Shown piece by piece: positions 18,046 to 26,763 of a stretch of 64,000 nt of DNA. Source of the stretch: Muribaculaceae bacterium (GTDB lineage Bacteria; Bacteroidota; Bacteroidia; Bacteroidales; Muribaculaceae); assembly GCA_009775125.1 (NCBI GenBank), contig VSPD01000006.1, positions 1-64,000 on the forward strand. The letters run 5' to 3'. Under the pieces are notes generated by a model, which was given only the letters and a program-made list of their open reading frames with translations, had not been told where the DNA came from and made no database searches. How positions within the stretch are numbered: position 1 is the stretch's first letter; every line of letters begins with the position of its first letter. The position numbers and the translations under genes were made by a program.

Positions 18046-19158
18046 ATGGAAAAAGAAACAATTACCGTCACATCACCTTTGCTCCCCAATCTGGAGGAGT
18101 TTCAAGAACTGCTCCGGGATATTTGGAGCAAGAAGTGGCTTACAAATAATGGTGAATACCACAAACGCTTGGAAAAAGCGTTGGCGGAATATTTGAAAGT
18201 GCCGTATGTATGCCTGTTTACAAATGGCACATTGCCGCTGCTCACAGCCTTACAGGCTATGCGCATAAGTGGAGAGGTTATAACTACGCCATATAGTTTT
18301 GTTGCTACCACCCATTCCCTGTGGTGGAACGGCATTAAGCCGGTGTTTGTTGACATCGACCCCGCCACCGGCAATATTGACCCGGATAAGATAGAAGCGG
18401 CAATCACGCCAAAGACAACGGCTATAATGCCTGTACATGTTTACGGAAAGCCTTGCGATACCGTAAAGATACAGGCGATTGCCGACAAGTACGGTCTTAA
18501 AGTTATATATGACGCGGCCCATGCCTTTGGCGTGGAAGTGGATGGCACCGGCATATTGAATGCCGGGGATATGTCCACTCTGTCGTTTCATGCAACAAAG
18601 GTCTACAATACGGTTGAAGGTGGCGCTCTTGTCGTACATGATGAGAAGACAAAGAAACGCATCGACTATCTTAAAAATTTCGGTTTCGCCGGTGAAACCG
18701 AGGTAATTGCACCAGGAATCAACGGAAAAATGGATGAAGTCCGTTCGGCATACGGGTTGTTGAATCTAAAACAGGTAGATGCCGCTATTGAGGCGCGCCG
18801 TAAGGTAGCAATGAAATATAGGAATGCGTTACGTACAGTAGAAGGCATATCATTTTTTGATGATATGCCGGGTGTGCGTCATAATTACAGTTACTTCCCC
18901 ATATTTGTTGATGCTGAAAAGTATGGGATGACGCGTGATGCTCTCTATTTCAAGATGCGTGATGCCAAGGTGCTTGGCCGACGGTATTTCTATCCGTTGA
19001 TTAGCGAATTCTCTACATATCGCGGGTTGCCGTCTGCTGCAAGAGAGAATCTGCCCCTGGCACACAAAATGGCTGATTCTGTTATTTGCTTGCCAATGTA
19101 TCATACTCTTAACGAGGAAGATATCTGCCGTGTGCTTGATATAGTATGTGACAAATAA
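18046..19158 (+). CDS. DegT/DnrJ/EryC1 sugar aminotransferase (FdtB/VioA-like)
   Basis: A 370-residue fold-type I PLP enzyme. It has the DAAHAFG motif (Asp156, contacts the PLP pyridine) and the Schiff-base lysine Lys185 in SFHATKVYNTVEGGA. The VYNT wording and YxYFPIFVD region resemble aminotransferases acting on dTDP-3- or 4-keto-6-deoxyhexoses. It is followed after 5 bp by an ATP-grasp ligase, so the amino group it installs may be the acceptor for an amide-forming step; that link is inference. GC content is higher than its flanks, suggesting separate acquisition. Confidence 0.85.
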   Translation: MEKETITVTSPLLPNLEEFQELLRDIWSKKWLTNNGEYHKRLEKALAEYLKVPYVCLFTNGTLPLLTALQAMRISGEVITTPYSFVATTHSLWWNGIKPVFVDIDPATGNIDPDKIEAAITPKTTAIMPVHVYGKPCDTVKIQAIADKYGLKVIYDAAHAFGVEVDGTGILNAGDMSTLSFHATKVYNTVEGGALVVHDEKTKKRIDYLKNFGFAGETEVIAPGINGKMDEVRSAYGLLNLKQVDAAIEARRKVAMKYRNALRTVEGISFFDDMPGVRHNYSYFPIFVDAEKYGMTRDALYFKMRDAKVLGRRYFYPLISEFSTYRGLPSAARENLPLAHKMADSVICLPMYHTLNEEDICRVLDIVCDK

Positions 19159-19163
19159 AGGAA

Positions 19164-20372
19164 ATGGCTCAAAAAAAAATACTGCTTTTAGGAGGGTCGG
19201 CGCAACAACTGGTTGCGATAAGAGCCGCAAAAGAGTTGGGATATTATACGGTGCTGTGTGATTATTTGCCTGATAATCCGGGACAGCATGAGGTTGACAA
19301 GTTTTATCAGGTGAGCACAACAGATGTGGAGTCAGTATATAATATCGCGCATAAAGAGGGGGTGGAAGGAGTGCTTGCCTATGCGTCAGATCCGGCAGCG
19401 TTGCCTGCGGCTATCGTATGTGAGCGACTGGGGCTTCCGACCAATCCTGTTAAATCGGTTGAGATTCTTGGCTTAAAGCATAAGTTTCGCAAATTTTTGA
19501 GCGAGTATGGGTTCGCATGTCCCAAGATGGTGACGTTTGGCCCCGATGTAGAAATCGAATGGCTGGAAAAACAATTGAAATCGTTTACATTCCCCATTAT
19601 AGTCAAGCCAACCGACTCGTCCGGCTCGAAGGGCGTTACCAAACTTTCAGATATGGAAGGTCTGTCTGACGCGATATGCTATGCCGACGGGTATTCAAGA
19701 AATAAGATAATAATAGCGGAGGAATTTATTGAAAGAGGCTTTCCGCATGTAATAGGGGGCGATATTTTTGTAGAGGATGGCAAAATTATCCTCTTTGGAG
19801 AGATGTCATGTTTGCGCGGCAACCATGGCCGGAGCCTGATACCTATTGGAGAGAAAAAGCCCACCGGTCTTAACGTGTCGCAAATCAGCAGTATAAGGCT
19901 GGAATTACAACGTATCGTTGAGGCTTTGGGTATATGTTTTGGAGAGATGAATATTGAAATACTTCTTGACAAGGATGACAATGTGCATTTTCTTGAACTT
20001 GGGCCCAGGGCCGGAGGCAATATGATTCCAATACAGTTGTCAGACGCTTTTGGCGTCGACCTCCCAAAGGCAAATGTTCTCGTTGCAATGGGTAAGAAAT
20101 CGAATCTGAATCCGGTGGAAAAAGACGGCTGTTTTTGTCATTACGTGGTTCATAGCGACAATGACGGGATATTTAGGGGCATGTCGTATTCGCAGGAAAT
20201 AGAGCCGTATATATATCGGAAATGTATATATAAGCATCCCGGCGACAATGTTGAGGCTTTTGACGGTGCCGGCAAGGCGGTAGGCATTGTGTTCCTGCAT
20301 TTTCCCGACGAGGAAACGATGAACAGGCTATATCCGCTTTCTGAAAAATTGATAATCCCTGAACTATTGTAA
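19164..20372 (+). CDS. ATP-grasp carboxylate-amine ligase-like protein (first of a pair)
   Basis: 402 residues with the pre-ATP-grasp Rossmann-like domain (KILLLGGSAQQLVAIRAA), an ATP-binding lysine region VKPTDSSGSKG (147-157), and the Mg/ATP loop LELGPRAGGN (277-286). ATP-grasp enzymes activate a carboxylate as acyl-phosphate and couple it to an amine or other nucleophile. The substrate is unknown. A paralogue lies 980 bp downstream, sharing the STTDV segment near residue 51-55 and overall layout. In a polysaccharide operon the plausible roles are amide decoration of an amino sugar or synthesis of an unusual amino-acid substituent. This is inferred from context, not from a recognised subfamily. 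Confidence 0.85.
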   Translation: MAQKKILLLGGSAQQLVAIRAAKELGYYTVLCDYLPDNPGQHEVDKFYQVSTTDVESVYNIAHKEGVEGVLAYASDPAALPAAIVCERLGLPTNPVKSVEILGLKHKFRKFLSEYGFACPKMVTFGPDVEIEWLEKQLKSFTFPIIVKPTDSSGSKGVTKLSDMEGLSDAICYADGYSRNKIIIAEEFIERGFPHVIGGDIFVEDGKIILFGEMSCLRGNHGRSLIPIGEKKPTGLNVSQISSIRLELQRIVEALGICFGEMNIEILLDKDDNVHFLELGPRAGGNMIPIQLSDAFGVDLPKANVLVAMGKKSNLNPVEKDGCFCHYVVHSDNDGIFRGMSYSQEIEPYIYRKCIYKHPGDNVEAFDGAGKAVGIVFLHFPDEETMNRLYPLSEKLIIPELL

Positions 20373-20384
20373 TAAATATAAGGA

Positions 20385-21350
20385 ATGAATGGGATAGGAG
20401 GTTATTTTGAATTGGAGTTGCCGTTTTACGACAATATGCCGAACAAGCATCTTTTGCGTGTAAATTCCGGACGGCATGCCTTAGAGTATATCCTCAGGGC
20501 AATTGGCGTTGAGAATATAAAGATTTTGTATGTGCCAAAATATACATGTGATGTAGTTGTTGAAAGCATTCAGCGCTTGCCTGATGTCAAATGGGCGTTT
20601 TACAATATAGACGCCAATCTTGAAATAACCGGCATTCCGCAGTTGGCAGAAGGAGAATATATAATAGTTAACAATTATTTCGGTATTAAGGATAAGTATA
20701 TAGATTTAATTGTTGAGAAGTTCCCGAAAAATGTCATACTTGATAATTCACAGGCATTGTATTATCCGGCAGCCAAGGGGGTTAAATCGTTTTATAGCCC
20801 CCGAAAATTTGTGGGGGTTCCTGACGGCGGCTTAGCTAATATAGATACTCGGATAGATTCATTGGATGTCGGCGCGTCGTGGCATCGATGCTCGCATCTG
20901 CTGAAAAGAATCGATGTCGGTTCGGAATTTGGATACGTGGATTTTAGAGAAAACAGTTCCGGATTGAGGAATGAGCCTGTAAGGCATATGTCGAATTTGA
21001 CATCCCGGATGCTTCAAGGAATAGATTTCTCTTTGGTGAGAGAAGTTAGGTGTCGAAACTATGATATACTGTGTGCTGGGCTGGATGTATATAATCTATT
21101 GCCTACACCCTATTCAACAGATATATATTGTCCCATGGTATATCCGTTCCGCACATGCAATCCGGCAATTAGATCCAGGCTGCTTGCGAATCGGATTTTT
21201 GTTGCCAAATATTGGCCAAATGTGCTGGATTGGTGCAATTACGGTGAAATAGAGTGGCATCTGACGGAAGAAATATTGCCGTTGCCTGTTGATCAAAGAT
21301 ACACTACAGATGATATGAACAATATTTTAGAATTAATTCTTGAAAACTAA
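20385..21350 (+). CDS. divergent DegT-like PLP-dependent enzyme
   Basis: 321 residues, shorter than normal DegT aminotransferases. Fold-type I features can be picked out: NSGRHALEYILRAIG near residue 27 (the cofactor-phosphate loop position), ILYVPKYTCDVV, Asp120 in VILDNSQAL, and a candidate Schiff-base Lys141 in SPRKFVGVPDGG. The strong divergence and the loss of the C-terminal part mean substrate, and even aminotransferase activity, are unclear. It is sandwiched between two ATP-grasp genes with 12- and 2-bp gaps, a conserved-looking arrangement that suggests one pathway. Alternative: a PLP-independent scaffold derived from the fold. Confidence 0.7.
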   Translation: MNGIGGYFELELPFYDNMPNKHLLRVNSGRHALEYILRAIGVENIKILYVPKYTCDVVVESIQRLPDVKWAFYNIDANLEITGIPQLAEGEYIIVNNYFGIKDKYIDLIVEKFPKNVILDNSQALYYPAAKGVKSFYSPRKFVGVPDGGLANIDTRIDSLDVGASWHRCSHLLKRIDVGSEFGYVDFRENSSGLRNEPVRHMSNLTSRMLQGIDFSLVREVRCRNYDILCAGLDVYNLLPTPYSTDIYCPMVYPFRTCNPAIRSRLLANRIFVAKYWPNVLDWCNYGEIEWHLTEEILPLPVDQRYTTDDMNNILELILEN

Positions 21351-21352
21351 TT

Positions 21353-22642
21353 ATGACAGGAAATAAGAAAAAACTATTGGTATTGGGCGGAATGAAAATA
21401 TCTTGTGAGATTGTTAAGCAAGCCCACAAAATGGGATTGCATGTTACAGTCATAGATTATAATGATGTCAAGGATTCACCGGCCAAACAAATTGCGGATG
21501 AGCATTATCGCATAAGCACTACGGATGTGGATGCTGTATCGGAATTTATCCGAGAAAAACATATAGATGGTGTCTTTGTAGGATTTGTGGATTTGCTTTT
21601 GCCTTACTATGCTGAAATATGCCAAAATACCGGACTGCCGTGTTATGGGACAAAAGCCCAATTTGAGACATTTATAGATAAAACCAAATATAAGAGGTTG
21701 TGCCGTGATTTTGGTGTGCCGGTGGTGGCAGATATTTCTTTAGAGGATGTTATGGCAGGCGCTGTTAAATATCCGATACTGATTAAGCCTGCCGATAGTA
21801 GTGGCGCGAGGGGAATTGTATTATGTAATAATAAGATTGAGGCCCTTGATGCAATCAACAAGGCTCTTCCATATTCAAAAACAGGAAAAGTTGTTATCGA
21901 GCCTTATTTGCAAGGGGAAGAGGTGACTGTGTTTTGGTATTTCCAAAATGGCCGGGCTTATTTCTCAATGATGGGTGACCGTCACATGGAAAATCTGGCC
22001 AATAATATCATACCGCTTCCTGTGGGCTATACCTTCCCTTCTGTTCATACAGAGTATTATATAAGAGAGGTCGCCACAAAAGTGGAAAAAATGGTGGAGG
22101 CCTCCGGTATAAAAAATGGTATGATGTTTATGCAGTGCAAGGTAGAAAATGGAGAATGTCTGGTTTATGATATTGGATATAGGCTGACCGGTTCATTGGA
22201 GTATAAAATATTGGAGAGAATATGTGGGTACAATCCACTAAAATCTATGATTGAATATGCAGTTTCGGATTCACGGCAGGAGGTCAGTGGATGTGTCTCG
22301 CCGGAGTTGAACGGATATTTGGGTTGGAATGTGTCTTTTTTGATGAAGCCTGGAACAATAGCCTCAGTTGGAGGTATAGATAAAATTAAATCACTTCCGG
22401 ATGTAATCGATGTTGTTATAGCGCATGGAGAAGGGGAAACAATCAAAGAATCAGAAGTGGGATTGCTCCGCCAAATATGTTGTAGAGTCCTTGGAGCGTC
22501 AAGAAGCATTGCTGATGCCGTTGAAACGGTAGGAAGAATCACCGACTGTTTCAAGGTTGAGGACAGCGAGGGCAATAGCCTCTTGTATCCTCCGATAAAC
22601 ATTTCTAAGATATCTTTCAGCCCATATATAAATAAAGACTGA
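21353..22642 (+). CDS. ATP-grasp carboxylate-amine ligase-like protein (second of a pair)
   Basis: A 429-residue paralogue of the ligase at 19164-20372. N-terminal KKLLVLGGMKISCEIVKQA, a STTDV segment, ATP-binding IKPADSSGARG (144-154) and a C-terminal metal loop that is altered to DIGYRLTGSLEY (273-284), where the first copy has a Glu-Gly-Asn type loop. The C-terminal 110 residues resemble the extra domain found in PurK/carbamoyl-phosphate-like ligases. Substrate unknown. Two different ligases around one PLP enzyme suggest sequential amide couplings or making and then attaching a modified amino acid. Confidence 0.83.
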   Translation: MTGNKKKLLVLGGMKISCEIVKQAHKMGLHVTVIDYNDVKDSPAKQIADEHYRISTTDVDAVSEFIREKHIDGVFVGFVDLLLPYYAEICQNTGLPCYGTKAQFETFIDKTKYKRLCRDFGVPVVADISLEDVMAGAVKYPILIKPADSSGARGIVLCNNKIEALDAINKALPYSKTGKVVIEPYLQGEEVTVFWYFQNGRAYFSMMGDRHMENLANNIIPLPVGYTFPSVHTEYYIREVATKVEKMVEASGIKNGMMFMQCKVENGECLVYDIGYRLTGSLEYKILERICGYNPLKSMIEYAVSDSRQEVSGCVSPELNGYLGWNVSFLMKPGTIASVGGIDKIKSLPDVIDVVIAHGEGETIKESEVGLLRQICCRVLGASRSIADAVETVGRITDCFKVEDSEGNSLLYPPINISKISFSPYINKD

Positions 22643-22732
22643 ATTCATATGTAGCTGGTGATATATCAAAATATAACGGCATATGATTCTTAAAAAAGAT
22701 TTTGGCTGTATTGATAAAATAGTGTTGAGTGT

Positions 22733-23650
22733 ATGAAGACTGTGGCAATTACAGGTGCGAGTGGGATGATCGCAACAGAGTTGGTATCGCTTTTGTTGGG
22801 CAAAGGGGGGTATGAGATAAGTTTAATATCAACGAATCCTGACAAGTATATTAGTAGATGGGATAGTGGTAATGTTCGGTGGTATACGCTTGGGCAATGG
22901 ATGGACGAATTAAAAAAAACAGGCAAGAGATGTGATGTTTTAATTAATACAGGTTTTGCCAGAAGCAGCAATGGTGTTGATGTATCCTCGTCATTACAAT
23001 TTACTGTGGATGTGGCATTGGCTGCCAGGCGATGCCGTGTTGCCTCATTTATAAACATATCATCGCAAAGTGTGTATGGAAAAATATATGAGCCATTATG
23101 GACGGAGGAAACACCGGTGGCTCCTGATTATATGTATGCTTTGGGCAAATATTCCGCGGAATTGTTGATAGATTCTATTTTATGTAGCAGCTCGGTGAAT
23201 TATACCAATGTCCGTCTTTCGTCGGTGTGTGAAAACGCCAGATTTCTGCGTGTTTTTGTGCAAAATGCAATTGAAAATAGGCCGATAAGGGTGCAGGATG
23301 GCCGTCAGTCCTTGTCGTTTATAGATGTAAGAGATGTAGCCTCCGGACTATTGGCTATGATTGAAAAAGCTCCTGTTGCCATTTTTGACAAGATATATAA
23401 TCTGGGTACCGGTGTGTGCAACACGATAATGGAAATGGCTCAGATGGTGAAAAAGATTGCATTAGAGAAATATGGGATACAGGTTGAAATAATTGTAGAA
23501 GAAGCAAACCTGCCGATGCATGTTGGTATGAATCCTGGTAAATTCAAAGAGACCTTTGGCTGGAAGCCTGCATATGATTTGGAAAAGATGATATGCTCCC
23601 TATTTAACTATCTGAAATACAGCGATTTAGGGGGGGGGGTATCCCATTAG
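22733..23650 (+). CDS. NAD(P)-dependent sugar epimerase/dehydratase with 3' G10 tract
   Basis: A 305-residue extended SDR: GASGMIA (8-14) for the dinucleotide, INISSQSVYGK with the catalytic Ser, and the YALGK (YxxxK) motif. Nucleotide-sugar substrate unknown. A run of ten G residues (23630-23639) encodes the final Gly-Gly-Gly-Val. Losing or gaining one G would exchange the last residues for a longer tail ending at 23671 or near 23661, past the start of the next gene. The catalytic domain would be untouched, so any switching effect would be on stability or coupling. The next gene is in the same frame directly after the TAG stop. Confidence 0.82.
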   Translation: MKTVAITGASGMIATELVSLLLGKGGYEISLISTNPDKYISRWDSGNVRWYTLGQWMDELKKTGKRCDVLINTGFARSSNGVDVSSSLQFTVDVALAARRCRVASFINISSQSVYGKIYEPLWTEETPVAPDYMYALGKYSAELLIDSILCSSSVNYTNVRLSSVCENARFLRVFVQNAIENRPIRVQDGRQSLSFIDVRDVASGLLAMIEKAPVAIFDKIYNLGTGVCNTIMEMAQMVKKIALEKYGIQVEIIVEEANLPMHVGMNPGKFKETFGWKPAYDLEKMICSLFNYLKYSDLGGGVSH

Positions 23651-24448
23651 TTGGAAAATGATAAATCTTTGATATGTATGAGTCCCAAGAGAGTTTGTCA
23701 GGTATTGAAATATGGGTGGAAACATGCGGGGGATATTTCGGATATAGCGTTCGATGGTAAAAAACGCATTATGCTTTTTATTGATATTTTATGCTGTTTC
23801 ATAAAATATAAAATGTGGAGCAATCAGTATGTTGAAGCGAAATTCTGGACTCTTTCGCGGGTCCAGAGGCAGAGCATAGGACGAGAAATGAAGGCAAAAG
23901 GTTTGCGGCGCGACCTATGGCAGAAAGATTTTCAGGACACACGCCGTTTTTTGCTAAAATATACCCATAGACGCTATGAACTGCCAATAAATAGAGCGAA
24001 AAGGAATCTTGCGTATGCAAAAAGGTTCAATGCCGGTCCCAGGCTCATGGTAGAATATGGAGTAGAGTTGAGCCGTCAGCATTATCTTGATGGGAGTATT
24101 ACGATAGGTAAGAATGTTTTACTGGCAAAAAATGTTTTTGTTGATTATTCCGGCAGGGTGGAAATTGGGGATGATGTGCAGCTGACTAACGGAGTTGTTA
24201 TAGAGACACACCACCATCCATTCCATTCTGATTTCAGGCAATCAAGATCTGTTGTGATACCCACAACATTGAGAATATGCGATGGCGCAGTTATTGGAAG
24301 CAGGGCTATTATATTGTCTAGTTGCCATTATATTGGATGTCATGCACGTATTGGGGCGGGTGCTGTCGTCACGAAAGATGTGCCGGATTATGCGATAGTT
24401 GCCGGTGTGCCGGCAAAAATAATAAGGATTCAGGCTTCAGATGAATAA
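23651..24448 (+). CDS. hexapeptide-repeat acetyltransferase
   Basis: 265 residues: a helical N-terminal part (1-125) of unknown role, then a left-handed beta-helix with repeats such as ITIGKNVLLAKNVFVDYS, VEIGDDVQLTNGVVI and CHARIGAGAVVTKDVPDYAIV, ending in the AGVPAKIIR signature of the maltose/serine O-acetyltransferase superfamily. His-rich ETHHHPFH may hold the catalytic histidine. The start is either TTG at 23651, abutting the previous stop, or ATG at 23678 (codon 10). It overlaps the next gene by 8 bp. It probably acetylates a sugar of the repeat unit. Confidence 0.83.
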   Translation: MENDKSLICMSPKRVCQVLKYGWKHAGDISDIAFDGKKRIMLFIDILCCFIKYKMWSNQYVEAKFWTLSRVQRQSIGREMKAKGLRRDLWQKDFQDTRRFLLKYTHRRYELPINRAKRNLAYAKRFNAGPRLMVEYGVELSRQHYLDGSITIGKNVLLAKNVFVDYSGRVEIGDDVQLTNGVVIETHHHPFHSDFRQSRSVVIPTTLRICDGAVIGSRAIILSSCHYIGCHARIGAGAVVTKDVPDYAIVAGVPAKIIRIQASDE

Positions 24449-25412
24449 TGAAATAAAAATACATGATATATGGAGGGATGATCTCGACAATAGAGAGGTT
24501 GTCGTCTCCATAAAATGTATCGTATACAATCATGAAAGATATATCCGTGATACTCTTGAAGGATTCGTCATGCAAAAGACGAATTTTAGATTTGAGGCCA
24601 TCGTTCATGATGATGCTTCAACCGATGGTACTGCTGCGATTATCCGTGAATATGCAGAAAAATACCCTTCGATAATAAAACCGATATTCGAGGATGAAAA
24701 TCAATATAGCAAAAAGGATGGAACGCTGACACGTATTGTAAATGCTCATCTTCGTGGACGATATATTGCTTTTTGCGAGGGCGACGATTTCTGGACCGAC
24801 CCACTTAAACTCCAGAGGCAAGTTGACTTTTTGGAGAGGAATAAGGAGTATTCGATGTGTTTTCATTTTGTGAAAGAAAAGATTGAGGATGGTCAAGTGG
24901 TTTCTGAGATCTTTTCACATCTAAAAGGTAAGGATTATACTGCCAGAGAGATTTATGAAAAATGGACAGTGCCTACATGCTCAATTGTGGGGCGAGGTGA
25001 AGTAATCAGGTCTTTCAAATATGGCAAAGGACTGCTTGTCGGTGATTTGGTTGCAGTTTTGAATCTATCTGCTCATGGAAAAATGAAGTGCATAGATGAA
25101 TATATGGCTATATATCGGCGTACTTCCGTCAGTTGGATGTCGACTAATCGCACATCTTTGGCTTTTGCCGAAAGGAATTTGGTATTTAGGGAAAGATTGA
25201 TTGATTTGTACCCACAATATGAGGCATTCATCAAGCCGTCGTTTATAAAAGCAAATGTCCAAGTGGTAATCAAGGCGTTCGCTGAGATGAAATATAAAAG
25301 GGCTTGCAAGACTCTTCTTTTGGGTTTGTCTCGTTTTAAATGGAGATATGTAAAATATTTGTGCGGCTATCCTGTTTTATGTTTATTTTACAAATATAAA
25401 TCGAAAAGATGA
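24441..25412 (+). CDS. glycosyltransferase family 2
   Basis: A 323-residue GT-A transferase with VSIKCIVYNHERYIRDTLEGF at the start, HDDASTDGTA (UDP-binding Asp) and the metal-binding CEGDDFWTDPLKLQRQ. The remaining 120 residues include amphipathic/hydrophobic stretches that may dock to the membrane. It transfers one sugar to the lipid-linked oligosaccharide; specificity unknown. Overlaps on both sides (8 bp upstream, 4 bp downstream) show tight coupling with the acetyltransferase and the polymerase candidate. Confidence 0.9.
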   Translation: MNNEIKIHDIWRDDLDNREVVVSIKCIVYNHERYIRDTLEGFVMQKTNFRFEAIVHDDASTDGTAAIIREYAEKYPSIIKPIFEDENQYSKKDGTLTRIVNAHLRGRYIAFCEGDDFWTDPLKLQRQVDFLERNKEYSMCFHFVKEKIEDGQVVSEIFSHLKGKDYTAREIYEKWTVPTCSIVGRGEVIRSFKYGKGLLVGDLVAVLNLSAHGKMKCIDEYMAIYRRTSVSWMSTNRTSLAFAERNLVFRERLIDLYPQYEAFIKPSFIKANVQVVIKAFAEMKYKRACKTLLLGLSRFKWRYVKYLCGYPVLCLFYKYKSKR

Positions 25413-26566
25413 TTGGTATGCTGAGTTTGAAAATAATGCCGGCATATGCATATAATGCTGATTTATTGTTGATTAACGCTTTTTTATGGCTTTTAATGTT
25501 CTATATATGTAAGCCATTTAAGGTGTTGATGCATCCTGCGTTAGGGGCTAAACAGACAAGGTCGTTATATAACTGTTGTTTTATCATTATGTATATATAT
25601 AGTGTTTTTGCGTTTGCAGATCACGATACATATCACACTTGGAGAGAGTTTGCATTACATTCGAAGTTGGGAGGTCATTATGAGCCTTTCTACAAATGGC
25701 TGTCGGTGTTTTTGGATGGGAATTATTTCTTATGGAGGGCGTGCGTTTGGGGCGTGGCTGTCGGCAGCCTTTATTTTGTAGGCCGTTGGTTGAATTTGTG
25801 TAATCGCGGGTTCTTGATAATCATGATTCTTTTTCTGCCCCATTCATATTTTTGTGCGACACGTGGTGCTGCTGGGCACGCGCTTGCATTGTTAGGTTTT
25901 ATTCTTTTTATTGGTGATAAGCCGGTGCATAAAAGACATTTTATTCTTGGAATCCTTGCTATTGCCGCTTCATTCTTCATGCACAAGAGTAATTTCCTGT
26001 TTATTACTTTCTTATTGATTGGATGGCTGCTTCCCCTCAGATTTTCAAAATCGGCCGTGTGGACCCTTTTGCTGGCATATCCATTATTTACGTTTGTTAT
26101 AACATTTTTATTGAATAGTTTTATACAGGGAGATTTCAAGTTAGAATTCGGCGAGGATATGAATATACAGGGGTATAGTATGGAATATGTCGAATTGGGC
26201 AGAAAACAATATAGTGTTTTGACTAAAATAATTGATTTTTATCGTCTGCTCCCATATTTGTTGAGTTGTGCATATCTTACGTATAAAATTTCTTTTAAAA
26301 AGATAAAGATTGATAAAATATATTATTTCTTATATAAATTTTCGTTTATTGCGGTTTATGTAGCGATGTTGTTTTATTTTCAACCAGCCTCGGATTGGTT
26401 ATATCGTCGTATATTTTTTATGTCAATATTTCCCATGATATTCGTTTTTGGGAAACTGGTCGGAATGGAGGCAACCCGTAGTAAGCTCGTAAAGTTTATT
26501 TTCTGGAATCAATTAATCTACGTATTGTTTTTCTCTTTCTCCTATTGGTATTATAAATGGAGATAA
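25409..26566 (+). CDS. wzy: candidate repeat-unit polymerase (Wzy/EpsG-like)
   Basis: A 385-residue multi-spanning membrane protein with about 9-10 hydrophobic segments. The Asp/Glu-containing periplasmic-type loop after the third segment (HDTYHTWREF, then GGHYEPFYKWLSVF) is the pattern of EpsG-family proteins, which include many polysaccharide polymerases. As the only protein of this kind in an operon that also has Wzx, it is the best Wzy candidate. Sequence conservation in this family is low, so the call rests on topology and context. After it comes a 197-bp gap without a gene. Confidence 0.75.
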   Translation: MIGMLSLKIMPAYAYNADLLLINAFLWLLMFYICKPFKVLMHPALGAKQTRSLYNCCFIIMYIYSVFAFADHDTYHTWREFALHSKLGGHYEPFYKWLSVFLDGNYFLWRACVWGVAVGSLYFVGRWLNLCNRGFLIIMILFLPHSYFCATRGAAGHALALLGFILFIGDKPVHKRHFILGILAIAASFFMHKSNFLFITFLLIGWLLPLRFSKSAVWTLLLAYPLFTFVITFLLNSFIQGDFKLEFGEDMNIQGYSMEYVELGRKQYSVLTKIIDFYRLLPYLLSCAYLTYKISFKKIKIDKIYYFLYKFSFIAVYVAMLFYFQPASDWLYRRIFFMSIFPMIFVFGKLVGMEATRSKLVKFIFWNQLIYVLFFSFSYWYYKWR

Positions 26567-26763
26567 TATGACTTTTAAAGTCGCCCTGCTTGAACTTATG
26601 AGCATACTTTAAAATAAAGTGGTGCTGATTGCCGTGGATAAAGATAAGATGTCATTAGATATTTGATAGGTGTGAACGGGTTAGAGATAATTCAAGAATG
26701 AATTTATCCGGAGTTTTGATAAAAATATATTATTGAGGCAAATATTAGCTTTATATAATTAAA

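Noticed and set aside
22733..24448. Slippage in the G10 tract creating an epimerase-acetyltransferase fusion
   Set aside because: The two genes are already in the same frame and separated by a TAG; one-base slips lead to other stops, so no fusion results.
26567..26763. A 14-codon frame after the polymerase gene
   Set aside because: Too short and without recognisable similarity; the gap shows no convincing gene.
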